From positions 61,189 through 125,188 of the forward strand of contig NZ_ANBA01000028.1 in assembly GCF_000341085.1 (NCBI RefSeq): DNA of 64,000 nucleotides, written 5' to 3'. The notes below the pieces were generated by a model. That model was given only the letters and a program-made list of their open reading frames with translations, did no database searches and had not been told where the DNA came from. Positions 54,979-63,890 of this stretch are shown here, in pieces. The stretch's first letter is position 1. Each line of letters opens with the position of its first letter. This DNA is from Nocardiopsis ganjiahuensis DSM 45031 (GTDB lineage Bacteria > Actinomycetota > Actinomycetes > Streptosporangiales > Streptosporangiaceae). The translations under genes and the position numbers were made by a program.

Positions 54979-55857
54979 GTGACACAGACACCCGCACCCG
55001 ACCCCGCCGACCGTTCCCGCCTGCTCACCCCCGCCGACGTGCGGGCGCTCGCCGAGCGGTTCGGTATCCGGCCCACCAAGACCCTGGGCCAGAACTTCGT
55101 CATCGACCACGGCACCGTCCGCCGCATCGTCCGCGTCGCGGGCGTCGGCGCCGACGACGTGGTCGTCGAGGTGGGACCCGGGCTCGGCTCGCTCACCCTC
55201 GCCCTGCTGCCGCACGTGCGCCAGGTCACCGCGATCGAGATCGACCCGGCGCTGGCCGAGGCGCTGCCCGGCACCGTCGCCGACCACGCACCCGACCTCG
55301 CCGACCGGCTCACCGTGGTCCCCGGCGATGCCATGCGCATCACCGAGGTGCCCGGCCCCGCACCCACCGCGCTCGTGGCCAACCTGCCCTACAACGTCTC
55401 CGTGCCGGTCCTGCTGCACCTGCTCGAACTCCTGCCCAGCCTGGAGCGGGTCCTCGTCATGGTGCAGGCCGAGGTCGCCGACCGGATCACCGCCACACCC
55501 GGGGGGCGGATCTACGGCGTGCCCTCGGCCAAGGTCGCCTGGTACGCCACCGCCCGCCGGGCCGGTGCGGTCGGCCGCAGCGTCTTCTGGCCCGCGCCCA
55601 ACGTCGACTCCGGCCTGGTGGAGCTGATCCGCCGCCCCGCGCCGAGCACCGAGGCTCCGCGCAAGGAGGTGTTCAAGGTGATCGACGCCGCCTTCGCGCA
55701 GCGCCGCAAGACCCTGCGCGCCGCCCTGTCCGGCTGGGCGGGCTCGGCCCCCGCCGCCGAGGAGGCCCTGCGCGCCGCCGGTGTGGACCCGAAGGCCAGG
55801 GGCGAGTCCCTGGGCATCGAGGAGTTCACCGCGATCGCCGAGCACCGCCCGGAGTGA
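54979..55857 (+). CDS. rsmA: 16S rRNA dimethyladenosine transferase
   Basis: A 292-residue Rossmann methyltransferase that dimethylates two adjacent adenines near the 3' end of 16S rRNA. TKTLGQNFVID, motif I VVEVGPGLGSLT and motif IV NLPYNVS are diagnostic. GTG 54979 lies 7 bp after a CAAGAT -10-like hexamer and may be leaderless; GTG 54973 is an alternative. The ispE gene that often follows is absent here; a strong terminator follows instead. Confidence 0.95.
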   Translation: MTQTPAPDPADRSRLLTPADVRALAERFGIRPTKTLGQNFVIDHGTVRRIVRVAGVGADDVVVEVGPGLGSLTLALLPHVRQVTAIEIDPALAEALPGTVADHAPDLADRLTVVPGDAMRITEVPGPAPTALVANLPYNVSVPVLLHLLELLPSLERVLVMVQAEVADRITATPGGRIYGVPSAKVAWYATARRAGAVGRSVFWPAPNVDSGLVELIRRPAPSTEAPRKEVFKVIDAAFAQRRKTLRAALSGWAGSAPAAEEALRAAGVDPKARGESLGIEEFTAIAEHRPE

Positions 55858-55926
55858 TCCGGCCCGCTCCGGAGCGGGTCCCGCTCAGCCGGTGACACGT
55901 CAGCCGGTGACACAGGGGACATGATC

Positions 55927-55954
55927 AGGGGCGCCCTCCGCGGAGGGCGCCCCT
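55927..55954. terminator. Perfect 28-bp palindromic terminator
   Basis: 14-bp arms 55927-55940 and 55941-55954 are exact reverse complements, between the rsmA stop and a convergent small gene. Confidence 0.88.
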
Positions 55955-55993
55955 GTCCGGTGGTCCGTGACCGCCGGTGCGGAGAAGGTCAGG

Positions 55994-56215
55994 TCACTTC
56001 TGCTCCGGCGGCGGAAGCTCCCCGGTGTCCCTCGGCCGGGACCGGAACAGCGCCCGCGCCACCCCGGCCACGCCCAGGCCCAGGGCCAGGACGGGCAGGA
56101 GCCACAGCGCGTTGAACTCCCACGATCCGCTCCCCTGGACGACGAACGCGACCGCCAGCCCGAGGAACAGCAGTCCCGCGACGAACGAACCCCAGTCAGT
56201 TCTGCGCTTGGTCAT
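55994..56215 (-). CDS. Small two-helix membrane protein
   Basis: A 73-residue protein with two hydrophobic helices (about 10-28 and 35-55) and a charged C-terminus ending PPPEQK. Its start overlaps the 3' end of the PspC-domain gene by 20 bp, so they are cotranscribed and translationally coupled. The function is unknown. Confidence 0.75.
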   Translation of the reverse strand: MTKRRTDWGSFVAGLLFLGLAVAFVVQGSGSWEFNALWLLPVLALGLGVAGVARALFRSRPRDTGELPPPEQK

Positions 56216-57740
56216 ACCGAACCTCCAATGTCCCGGCCTTGGTACTGGTGTGCACGTTGATCACCGGTACCCCGTCCTGTCCCGCTCCGTCGTCAGCCCC
56301 GTCAACGGGCTCTTCCGTCTCACCGTCCTCGTCCGTCCCTCCGGGGTCCTCGTCCGCCCCGGTGTCCCCGACGCCGTCGACGGGCTCCAGCGGCCCCATC
56401 GGCTCGAAGGTCTGCTCGTGGGTGAGGGAGACCCCGAACCGGGAGTCGTCCTCCGCGTCGGGCTCCTGGAGCGAACCGATCCCGATCTGCGCGACCAGGT
56501 TGACGCGTGCGTCATCGGGGAGCACCAGGGTCAGGTCGCCGACGTCCACCCGGGCCGCGACGTCCACGCTCTGCCCGGGTTCGAGCCCTGCGGGCAACGC
56601 GGTCAGGTCGAGCCGCCCCGCGCCCACGTTCAGCCACATGTCGTCGGACGCGGCCTCGGCGGCCGAGGAGGGGGCCCACCTCTCCTCACCGAGCCGCAGC
56701 CGGGTGGTGTCGACCGAGGCCACCAGGATCCCGGCCAGCACGGCCAGGGTGCCCAGGAACGCGAGCCCGCGCGGATGGCCCGCCCAGGTGCCGAGCAACG
56801 AGTAGAGGCCGATCACCCCCAGCGCCGCGGCCATGAAGTAGACGCCGAACTCCGGGCCGAACAGCAGCTCCGTGGTCGACGCCTCCGAGAACGGGGCGCC
56901 CAGCTCGGGGGCGGCGAGCGCCCACACCACCGCCATCGTCACCACGGTCCACAGGGCGTAGGAGGCCAGCGCCGCCCGCTTGGGTTGCCGTTGCTTCGCG
57001 CTGCCCCCGCGACCCTTGTGGTCCCGGGCGCCCCCGTGGTCCCATCGGTCCCCGCGGTCTTCCTCTTCCTCCTCGCCGTCCTCGTCCTCGTCGTCCGCGC
57101 CCAACGAGGTGCGTTCGGACACCACCGCCAGGTCGACGGGGCCCTTCGTGGCCGAGGCCCACGGCTGGGCCGGGTTGTAGTAGGCGGGCACCGGCTGCGG
57201 TACCGGGCCGGTGGGAGGAGGTTCGTGCGCGGCCAGGTCCGAGCGCAGCGCCATCAGCGAGGTGCGCAGGTCCACACCCCGGTTCCGGGCGGTCAGCAAC
57301 CCCAGGACCAGCGGGATCGCCAGCAGCAGCGTTCCCCATCCGAAGCCGCCCACCAGGCTGAACCCGGTCGCGACGGCCAGGCCCACGGTCAGCAGCTTCA
57401 GCACCGCGTACGGCGGGATGCTCCGGTTCAGCATCTGCTCGAAGGTGGCCGGACCGCCCTGGGGGTCCCGCATGAGCATCCACGCCGCGATGTACAGCAG
57501 CAGTCCGGACCCGCCGGCGAAGGCCGTCAGCACGAACGCGGTACGCCACACCACGGGGTCCACCCGCGTGTACTCGCCCAGCCCGGCGCACACACCGGCG
57601 AGGGCCCGCCGGTCGTCGTTCCGGCGCAGCTCGGGGCCGACGGGAGCGGTGGTCCCGCCCTCCGGGGCACCACTCGCGGAGCCGTCCGTGAAGAGGTGGC
57701 TCCCCCCGGAGGCTCCGGCCGGCGTCTCACCGTCAGTCAT
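56196..57740 (-). CDS. PspC-domain membrane protein
   Basis: A 514-residue protein. The PspC domain (about 35-95: LRRNDDRRALAGVCAGLGEYTRVDP) is followed by membrane helices (about 70-150), an acidic, Glu/Asp-rich cytoplasmic loop (about 215-250), three more helices (about 255-345) and a C-terminal beta-rich region (about 350-514) like the DUF2154/LiaF type that senses envelope stress. It is divergent from a PspC-domain histidine kinase (224 bp apart), a layout common in Streptomyces. Confidence 0.8.
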   Translation of the reverse strand: MTDGETPAGASGGSHLFTDGSASGAPEGGTTAPVGPELRRNDDRRALAGVCAGLGEYTRVDPVVWRTAFVLTAFAGGSGLLLYIAAWMLMRDPQGGPATFEQMLNRSIPPYAVLKLLTVGLAVATGFSLVGGFGWGTLLLAIPLVLGLLTARNRGVDLRTSLMALRSDLAAHEPPPTGPVPQPVPAYYNPAQPWASATKGPVDLAVVSERTSLGADDEDEDGEEEEEDRGDRWDHGGARDHKGRGGSAKQRQPKRAALASYALWTVVTMAVVWALAAPELGAPFSEASTTELLFGPEFGVYFMAAALGVIGLYSLLGTWAGHPRGLAFLGTLAVLAGILVASVDTTRLRLGEERWAPSSAAEAASDDMWLNVGAGRLDLTALPAGLEPGQSVDVAARVDVGDLTLVLPDDARVNLVAQIGIGSLQEPDAEDDSRFGVSLTHEQTFEPMGPLEPVDGVGDTGADEDPGGTDEDGETEEPVDGADDGAGQDGVPVINVHTSTKAGTLEVRYDQAQN

Positions 57741-57964
57741 GGACGCTCACCACACTTTCCTCATGGAACCATCGTGACCTCTGATGCGTCGCGTGGGAAT
57801 CCGGGACGACCCTGAACCTGCCCTGACCGGGAGACCAGGGCAGGACCAGGGACGCGCCCCCGATGCCCCACGAGGTTCACACAGTGCATGCTGGAACCGT
57901 CCACCAACCACGCGCGCGTCGGAGAACCAGCCCTCGCGCCACAGACGAAAGCGGTGATCGGGCG

Positions 57965-59170
57965 GTGCCAACGACAGCCGTGGAGACCCCGCGGCTCACG
58001 CGCGCGGTCGACGGAAGGCTCCTCGGCGGCGTCGCCTCGGGGATCGCCCGACACCTGGGCCTGGAACCGGTCGTGGTCCGGCTCGCGTTCATGGCGCTCG
58101 CCGTCGGCGGCCTCGGCGTGGCCGTCTACGTCGCCCTGTACTTCCTCGTCCCCCGGGAGGAGGTCACGGAGGAGGGCTCCGAACCGGCCGAGGAGGCCAG
58201 GCGCAAGGGCCGCGACATCTCGCAGCTCATCGCCTACGTCGGCCTCGCGGCGGGGCTGGGCATCCTCTTCCTGATCTTCGGCGGCGTCTACGACCCCTTG
58301 CTGTGGTTCGTCATCTTCGGCGCGCTCGGGGCGACCATCCTCTGGCAGCAGGCCAACCCCGCCGAACGCGACGAGTGGATGAACACCACCGTCAGCCGCT
58401 CACGACCCAAAAGCGTCATGCGCACCACCGCCGGCGTCCTGCTCGTCGTCGTCGGCGTCATCGGCTTCCTGGTCTTCCAACAACAGCTCCAGGAGGCCCG
58501 AGCCGGCCTGACCTTCGCGTTCACGCTCATCGCCGGGATATCGCTGATCGCCGCCCCCTGGATCGTCGGGCTCATCCGCGAACGCGACTCCGAGCGCCGC
58601 GAGCGCATCCGCAACGCCGAACGCGCCGAACTGGCCGCGCACATCCACGACTCCGTCCTGCACACCCTGACCCTCATCCAGCGCCGCGCCGACGACCCCC
58701 GGGAGGTCCAGCGCCTGGCCCGTGTCCAGGAACGCGCCCTGCGCAGCTGGCTCTACCAGCGCCCCGCCGACGCCGAGACCACCGTCACACCGGGGCTGGA
58801 ACGGGTGGCGGCCGAGGTCGAGGAGGAGCACGGCGTGCCCATCGAGGTGGTCTGCGTCGGCGACGCGCCCATCGACGACGGGATCAGCGCGATGCTCCGC
58901 GCCGCCCGCGAGGCCATGGTCAACGCGTCCAAGTACGCCGGGACCGACAGCATCTCCGTGTTCGGGGAGGTCGACGAGGGCGAGGTCCTCGTGTTCGTCC
59001 GCGACCGGGGCGCCGGGTTCGACCTCGGAGACATTCCCGAGGACCGCATGGGCGTGCGCGGCTCCATCATCGGCCGGATGGAACGCCACGGCGGTTCGGC
59101 GCGCATCCGCACCGAGCCCGGTGAGGGCACCGAGGTCCAGCTCCGTATGCCGCGCATCGCCGAGATGTAG
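57965..59170 (+). CDS. PspC-domain sensor histidine kinase
   Basis: A 401-residue kinase. An N-terminal PspC domain (about 12-65: RAVDGRLLGGVASGIARHLG) is followed by four or five helices (about 50-200) and a HisKA_3-like dimerisation helix with H in HIHDSVLHTL (about residue 225). The HATPase domain (about 280-400) contains REAMVNASKYAG and DRGAGFDLGDIPEDRMGVRGS. GTG 57965 was chosen because the upstream frame (from 57863) is unconserved. It pairs with the LuxR regulator downstream and is divergent from the PspC/LiaF-like gene, forming a probable three-part envelope-stress system. Confidence 0.85.
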   Translation: MPTTAVETPRLTRAVDGRLLGGVASGIARHLGLEPVVVRLAFMALAVGGLGVAVYVALYFLVPREEVTEEGSEPAEEARRKGRDISQLIAYVGLAAGLGILFLIFGGVYDPLLWFVIFGALGATILWQQANPAERDEWMNTTVSRSRPKSVMRTTAGVLLVVVGVIGFLVFQQQLQEARAGLTFAFTLIAGISLIAAPWIVGLIRERDSERRERIRNAERAELAAHIHDSVLHTLTLIQRRADDPREVQRLARVQERALRSWLYQRPADAETTVTPGLERVAAEVEEEHGVPIEVVCVGDAPIDDGISAMLRAAREAMVNASKYAGTDSISVFGEVDEGEVLVFVRDRGAGFDLGDIPEDRMGVRGSIIGRMERHGGSARIRTEPGEGTEVQLRMPRIAEM

Positions 59171-59250
59171 CCGCGCGCGGCCGTGGGCAGCCGTATGTGG
59201 CCGCGTGCGGCCGGATGTGGCCGAAGACGGCCGCAAAGGGCCGGGGTCCC
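59171..59250. repeat. Eight 10-bp units CCGnnnnnGG
   Basis: From 59171 onwards each successive 10-bp block begins CCG and six of the first seven end GG (the second ends CAG). Examples are CCGCGCGCGG, CCGTATGTGG, CCGGATGTGG and CCGAAGACGG. The array lies in the 118-bp gap between kinase and regulator genes and has one helical turn per unit. Confidence 0.6.
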
Positions 59251-59288
59251 ACTACCCGCTCGGTGAGTTCCCTGGGTAGGGTCCAGGT

Positions 59289-59960
59289 GTGGGAGAAGAG
59301 AGCACCAACTTCAGTGACGGGGACGCGGTACCCCGCGTCGTGATCGTGGACGACCACCGGCTGTTCCGCAGCGGGGTGCGCGGCGAGCTCGGTGACGCCG
59401 TCAACGTCATCGGCGAGGCCGGGGACGTCGACAGCGCGGTGCACGTCATCGGAGAGACACTCCCCGACCTCGTGCTCCTCGACGTCCACCTGCCCGGCGG
59501 CGGGGGAGTGGAGGTGCTCCGGCGGGTCCTCGCCAAGCACCCGCAGATCCGGTTCCTCGCACTGTCGGTCTCCGACGCCGCCGAGGACGTCATCGGCGTG
59601 GTGCGCGGCGGAGCCCGCGGCTACGTCACCAAGACCATCTCCGGCAAGGAGCTGGCCAACGCCATCGTCCGGGTCGCCGACGGCGACGCCGTGTTCTCCC
59701 CGCGCCTGGCCGGTTTCGTGCTGGACGCCTTCTCCGCCACCGACGCGCCCCCGGTCGACCCCGAGCTGGACCGCCTCACCCAGCGCGAGCGCGAGGTCCT
59801 GCGGCACATCGCCCGCGGCTACGCGTACAAGGAGGTCGCCAAGGAGCTGTTCATCTCGGTCAAGACGGTCGAGACCCACGTCTCCTCGGTGCTGCGCAAG
59901 CTCCAGCTGTCCAACCGCCACGAGCTCAGCCGCTGGGCCACCGCCCGCCGCCTGGTCTGA
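59289..59960 (+). CDS. LuxR/NarL-type response regulator, cognate of the PspC kinase
   Basis: A 223-residue regulator. The receiver (about 15-130) has DDHR, Asp in LVLLDVHLPG, and K in VTKT; the LuxR helix-turn-helix (about 155-215) reads LTQREREVLRHIARGY and SVKTVETHVSSVLRKLQL. GTG 59289 has no clear ribosome site but follows TAGGGT by 6 bp and may be leaderless. It is 118 bp downstream of its kinase. Confidence 0.88.
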   Translation: MGEESTNFSDGDAVPRVVIVDDHRLFRSGVRGELGDAVNVIGEAGDVDSAVHVIGETLPDLVLLDVHLPGGGGVEVLRRVLAKHPQIRFLALSVSDAAEDVIGVVRGGARGYVTKTISGKELANAIVRVADGDAVFSPRLAGFVLDAFSATDAPPVDPELDRLTQREREVLRHIARGYAYKEVAKELFISVKTVETHVSSVLRKLQLSNRHELSRWATARRLV

Positions 59961-59994
59961 GCCCGGCCCGGGGACCCGGGGACCCGGGAACACG

Positions 59995-60024
59995 AACGGC
60001 CGCCCCCGGACGGGAGCGGCCGTT
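59995..60024. terminator. Terminator between response regulator and nucleoside hydrolase genes
   Basis: AACGGCCGC (59995-60003) pairs with GCGGCCGTT (60016-60024) and the interior CCC/GGG extends it; it lies between convergent genes and is followed by TTCC. Confidence 0.7.
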
Positions 60025-60050
60025 TCCTGTGGGCGAGCGGCGTCTCGGGC

Positions 60051-60980
60051 TCAGCGCAGCGAGTCGAGCATCCGGTCGAGGAACTCGTCCTCGCGTACCC
60101 CGGTGACCACCCGCACCGGGCGGCGCTCGTCCTTGCGCGGCCGCGGCCGCCGGTCGGCGACGGTCATGCCGCGGGTGAGCCCGCCGGTGAGCTCCACCCG
60201 GATCGGCGCGTCGAACGCCGAGGTCACCAGGTGCGGGTCCACCAGCACCGCCGCGGCCAGCGGGTCGTGCATCGCGCACTGCCGCACCCCGAAGACGCCC
60301 CGGTAGAACTCCGCGTAGAAGTCCAGGAACGCGGACGTGTTCTGGGCGCGCGCCCCGGGGACCTCCTTCAGCCGGTCCAGCCAGGACCCGGGCGCCACCG
60401 TCCTCATGGTGATGTCCAACGCGATGAGGTCCGTCTCGAACCCGGCCGCGAACACGGCCTCGGCCGCCTCCGGGTCGTTGGAGATGTTGGCCTCGGCGTG
60501 CGAGGACACGTTCCCGGGCGCCTCGACGGCGCCGCCCATCACGACCAGGCGCCGGACCAGTTCCGGCAGGCGCGGCTCCAGGCCGAGCGCCAGCGCGAGG
60601 TTGGTCAGGGGGCCGACGGCCAGCACGTCGATCTCACCCGGGTTCTCCCGGACCAGCCGGACGAGCAGCTCGGCGGCGGTCTCCGGCACCGGCGTACGTG
60701 TGGGCTCGGGCAGCTCGACGTCGCCCAGGCCGTTGTCGCCGTGCACGTGCCCGGCCAGTTTCGGCTCCTGCACCAGCGGGCGGGCGGCACCCACGGCGAC
60801 CGGAACGTCCGGACGGCCGTAGAGGTCGAGCAGGCGCAGGGCGTTCTGGGCGGTCACGTCGACCGCGTTGTTGCCGAACACGGCACCGATTCCGACGATC
60901 TCCACCTCCGGCCGCGCGGCCAGGTAGGCGAGCGCGACGGCGTCGTCGATCCCCGGGTCGCAGTCAACGAACACACGCAT
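60051..60980 (-). CDS. Nucleoside hydrolase (inosine-uridine preferring type)
   Basis: A 309-residue enzyme that hydrolyses the N-glycosidic bond of nucleosides. RVFVDCDPGIDDAVAL at the N-terminus is the Ca2+-binding DxDPGxDDA motif; EIDVLAVGPLTNLALAL and a C-terminal MHDPLAA (His and Asp) match the family. The ATG at 60980 is preferred over a TTG at 60998. It likely works in purine/pyrimidine salvage. Confidence 0.9.
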   Translation of the reverse strand: MRVFVDCDPGIDDAVALAYLAARPEVEIVGIGAVFGNNAVDVTAQNALRLLDLYGRPDVPVAVGAARPLVQEPKLAGHVHGDNGLGDVELPEPTRTPVPETAAELLVRLVRENPGEIDVLAVGPLTNLALALGLEPRLPELVRRLVVMGGAVEAPGNVSSHAEANISNDPEAAEAVFAAGFETDLIALDITMRTVAPGSWLDRLKEVPGARAQNTSAFLDFYAEFYRGVFGVRQCAMHDPLAAAVLVDPHLVTSAFDAPIRVELTGGLTRGMTVADRRPRPRKDERRPVRVVTGVREDEFLDRMLDSLR

Positions 60981-61172
60981 GGACTCTCGGTCAGTCAAGA
61001 CCAGTCTCCCCCGAACAAGACACGGACCAACCAGGCAAAAGGGCTTGGCAGGTATGAAAACAGAGTAATCCGAGGACGGTACCGGTCGTGGACACGACGC
61101 CGGCAGGAGACCGGGACCACCCGGCCGACGGGGTGGACGGTCCCGTCACCGGTCGGCCGTAACCTGGTAGAC

Positions 61173-63503
61173 GTGTCCTCCCAAGAACAGCTTCTCGAAG
61201 GTCTGAACGGTCCCCAGCGCGACGCCGTCACCCACGCAGGCGCGCCGCTCCTGATCGTGGCGGGCGCGGGCTCGGGCAAGACCCGTGTCCTGACCCACCG
61301 CATCGCCCACCTCATGGCGGAACGCGGGGTGCGCCCGGGGGAGATCCTCGCGATCACCTTCACCAACAAGGCCGCCGCCGAGATGAAGGAGCGCATCGAG
61401 GCCCTCCTCGGCAGCCGCGCCGCCAACACCATGTGGACGATGACCTTCCACTCGGCGTGCGTGCGCATCCTGCGCAGGGAGGCGCACCGGCTCGGCTACC
61501 CGAGCAGCTTCACCATCTACGACGCCGCGGACTCACAGCGCCTCATGCAGCTGGTCTGCAAGGAGATGGACCTGGACCCCAAGCGGTTCCCGCCCAAGTC
61601 CTTCAGCTTCCAGGTCTCCAACCTCAAGAACGAGCTCGTCGACTACGACACCTTCGCCGAGCAGGCCCAGACCGAGCAGGAGAAGAAGCTCGCCGAGGCC
61701 TACCAGCTGTACCAGCGCCGCCTCCACGAGGCGGGCGCCATGGACTTCGACGACCTGATCATGATCACGGTCAACCTGTTCCAGATGTTCCCGGACGTCG
61801 CTGAGTACTACCGGCGCCGCTTCCGGCACGTGATGGTCGACGAGTACCAGGACACCAACCACGCCCAGTACGCGTTCATCCGCGAACTCGTCGGCGCGGC
61901 GGAGGACGCGGCCTCGGCCGTGGTCCCGCCCGCCGAACTCTGCGTGGTGGGCGACGCCGACCAGTCGATCTACGCCTTCCGGGGCGCGACCATCCGCAAC
62001 ATCCTGGAGTTCGAGCGCGACTTCCCCAAGGCGCGCACCATCCTGCTGGAGCAGAACTACCGCTCCACCCAGAACATCCTCTCCGCGGCCAACACGGTCA
62101 TCGACCGCAACGAGGGGCGCCCGCCCAAGAACCTGTGGTCGGAGCAGGGAGAAGGACCGAGGATCACCGGGTACGTCGCCGACAACGAGCACGACGAGGC
62201 GGCGTTCGTGGTCGGGGAGATCGACAAGCTCACCGACGAGGGCGTGGTCAAGCCCAGCCAGGTCGCGGTGTTCTACCGGACCAACGCGCAGTCCCGTGTG
62301 TTCGAGGACGTGTTCATCCGGACCGGCCTGCCGTACAAGATCGTCGGCGGTGTGCGCTTCTACGAGCGCAAGGAGATCCGCGACATCCTGGCCTACCTGC
62401 GGGTGCTGGCCAACCCCGAGGACACGGTGAGCCTGCGCCGCATCCTCAACGTGCCCAAGCGCGGCATCGGCGCCCGCGCGGAGGAGTCCGTCGAACTCCT
62501 CGCCGCCCGGGAACGCATCTCCTTCTCCAAGGCGCTGCGCCGCGTGGACGAGGCCCCGGGCATCGCCGCCCGTTCCGCCAAGGCGATCAAGAACTTCACC
62601 GCCCTGCTGGACGAGCTCGCCGAGGTCGTTCCCGGCAGCACCCCGGCGGAGATCGTCGAGGCGGTGCTCAGCAAGACCGGGTACCTCTCCGAACTGGCCG
62701 AGTCCAAGGACCTCCAGGACGAGAGCCGGGTGGAGAACCTGGAGGAGTTCGTCGACGTCGCCCGGGAGTTCGAGCACACCTTCGCCGCGCTCCTCGAGGA
62801 CGAGGCGGAGCTGGAGGGCGAGGAGAACCAGGGCATCGACCCGGGGGAGCCGACCCTGGTCGACTTCCTGGAGCGCATCGCCCTGGTGGCCGACACCGAC
62901 CAGATCCCGGACGAGGACGACGAGGGCGGGGTGGTCACGCTGATGACCCTGCACGCCGCCAAGGGGCTGGAGTTCCCGGCGGTCTTCCTCACCGGCATGG
63001 AGGACGGGGTCTTCCCGCACACCCGCACCCTCGGGGACAAGACCGAGCTGGAGGAGGAGCGGCGCCTGGCCTACGTGGGCATCACCCGCGCCGAACAGCG
63101 GCTCTACGTCAGTCGCGCCGCGGTGCGCAGCGCCTGGGGGACGCCCTCGTACAACCCGGCCTCACGGTTCCTGGACGAGATCCCGTCGGCCCTCATCGAC
63201 TGGCGCCGAGCCGAGTCCACGCTCTCCGCACCGCCCAGCCGTACCATCGGCGGTCGTTCGGGCGGCGGTTTCGGCGGTGCCGGCGGTGGTTTCGGGAGCA
63301 CCTTCGGCAGCGGAAGGAAGAAGGCCGCCAAGGAGGCGCCCGCGCTCAGCGTCGGCGACCTGGTCAACCACGACTCCTTCGGCATGGGCCGGGTCCAGCT
63401 GGTCGACGGTGCCGGCGACAAGACCAAGGCCCGGATCGACTTCGGCGCCGACATCGGCGAGAAGGACTTCCTCGTCAAGTACGCCCCGATCGAGAAGCTC
63501 TAG
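61173..63503 (+). CDS. pcrA: ATP-dependent DNA helicase PcrA/UvrD
   Basis: A 776-residue superfamily 1A helicase. Walker A AGAGSGKT, motif II VDEYQDTN, motif III VGDADQSIYAFRG, motif V LHAAKGLEFPAVFLTGMEDG and motif VI RRLAYVGITRAEQRLYV appear in order. A Gly/Ser linker and a Tudor-like C-terminal domain (GDLVNHDSFGMGRV) that contacts RNA polymerase follow. GTG 61173 follows TAACCT by 7 bp and is probably leaderless. The gene is followed by the candidate rRNA promoter region. Confidence 0.95.
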   Translation: MSSQEQLLEGLNGPQRDAVTHAGAPLLIVAGAGSGKTRVLTHRIAHLMAERGVRPGEILAITFTNKAAAEMKERIEALLGSRAANTMWTMTFHSACVRILRREAHRLGYPSSFTIYDAADSQRLMQLVCKEMDLDPKRFPPKSFSFQVSNLKNELVDYDTFAEQAQTEQEKKLAEAYQLYQRRLHEAGAMDFDDLIMITVNLFQMFPDVAEYYRRRFRHVMVDEYQDTNHAQYAFIRELVGAAEDAASAVVPPAELCVVGDADQSIYAFRGATIRNILEFERDFPKARTILLEQNYRSTQNILSAANTVIDRNEGRPPKNLWSEQGEGPRITGYVADNEHDEAAFVVGEIDKLTDEGVVKPSQVAVFYRTNAQSRVFEDVFIRTGLPYKIVGGVRFYERKEIRDILAYLRVLANPEDTVSLRRILNVPKRGIGARAEESVELLAARERISFSKALRRVDEAPGIAARSAKAIKNFTALLDELAEVVPGSTPAEIVEAVLSKTGYLSELAESKDLQDESRVENLEEFVDVAREFEHTFAALLEDEAELEGEENQGIDPGEPTLVDFLERIALVADTDQIPDEDDEGGVVTLMTLHAAKGLEFPAVFLTGMEDGVFPHTRTLGDKTELEEERRLAYVGITRAEQRLYVSRAAVRSAWGTPSYNPASRFLDEIPSALIDWRRAESTLSAPPSRTIGGRSGGGFGGAGGGFGSTFGSGRKKAAKEAPALSVGDLVNHDSFGMGRVQLVDGAGDKTKARIDFGADIGEKDFLVKYAPIEKL

Positions 63504-63627
63504 AGCAGAAGCTCCGGAGCGGGCGGACACGGAAGGCGGCGCCGCCGATCCCGGCGCGGAGCCGGGCGTGTAAGCCAGGACACCGGCGAGTTTCCCCGAA
63601 CCCGTCACGAGCACTCCGACCCGGGGG

Positions 63628-63890
63628 TAGAGTTGGGCAAGACCGAGCGAGACGAACGCGGTTTCTTCCGCGGGCGGGCCGGTCCACCTCTCCGAAACAC
63701 ACCGGTTCGAGCAGTCGCTCGGAGCGGGTAAGCTCGGGGAGTTGCTTCGAACAGACCAGCGGAAACAACGCGGTGAAAACACCGCGAAGGAAACGCTAGA
63801 CTGGGAAAAGCAAAACGGGCTTTACCCCGATCTGGTCGACACAAACCGCCGATTTGGCGGGGCGCGGAACACCTGATAAAGTAAAGACAC
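63628..63890 (+). promoter_or_regulatory. Tandem promoters, probably of an rRNA operon
   Basis: Four -10-like sites occur in order: TAGAGT (63628), TAAGCT (63729, with TTCGAG 17 bp upstream), TAGACT (63797) and TAAAGT (63877, with TTGGCG exactly 17 bp upstream at 63854). Streptomyces and related rRNA operons have four such promoters, the last in a CTGATAAAGT/CTGATAGAGT context that is present here. No 16S sequence is reached in the window. Confidence 0.6.
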
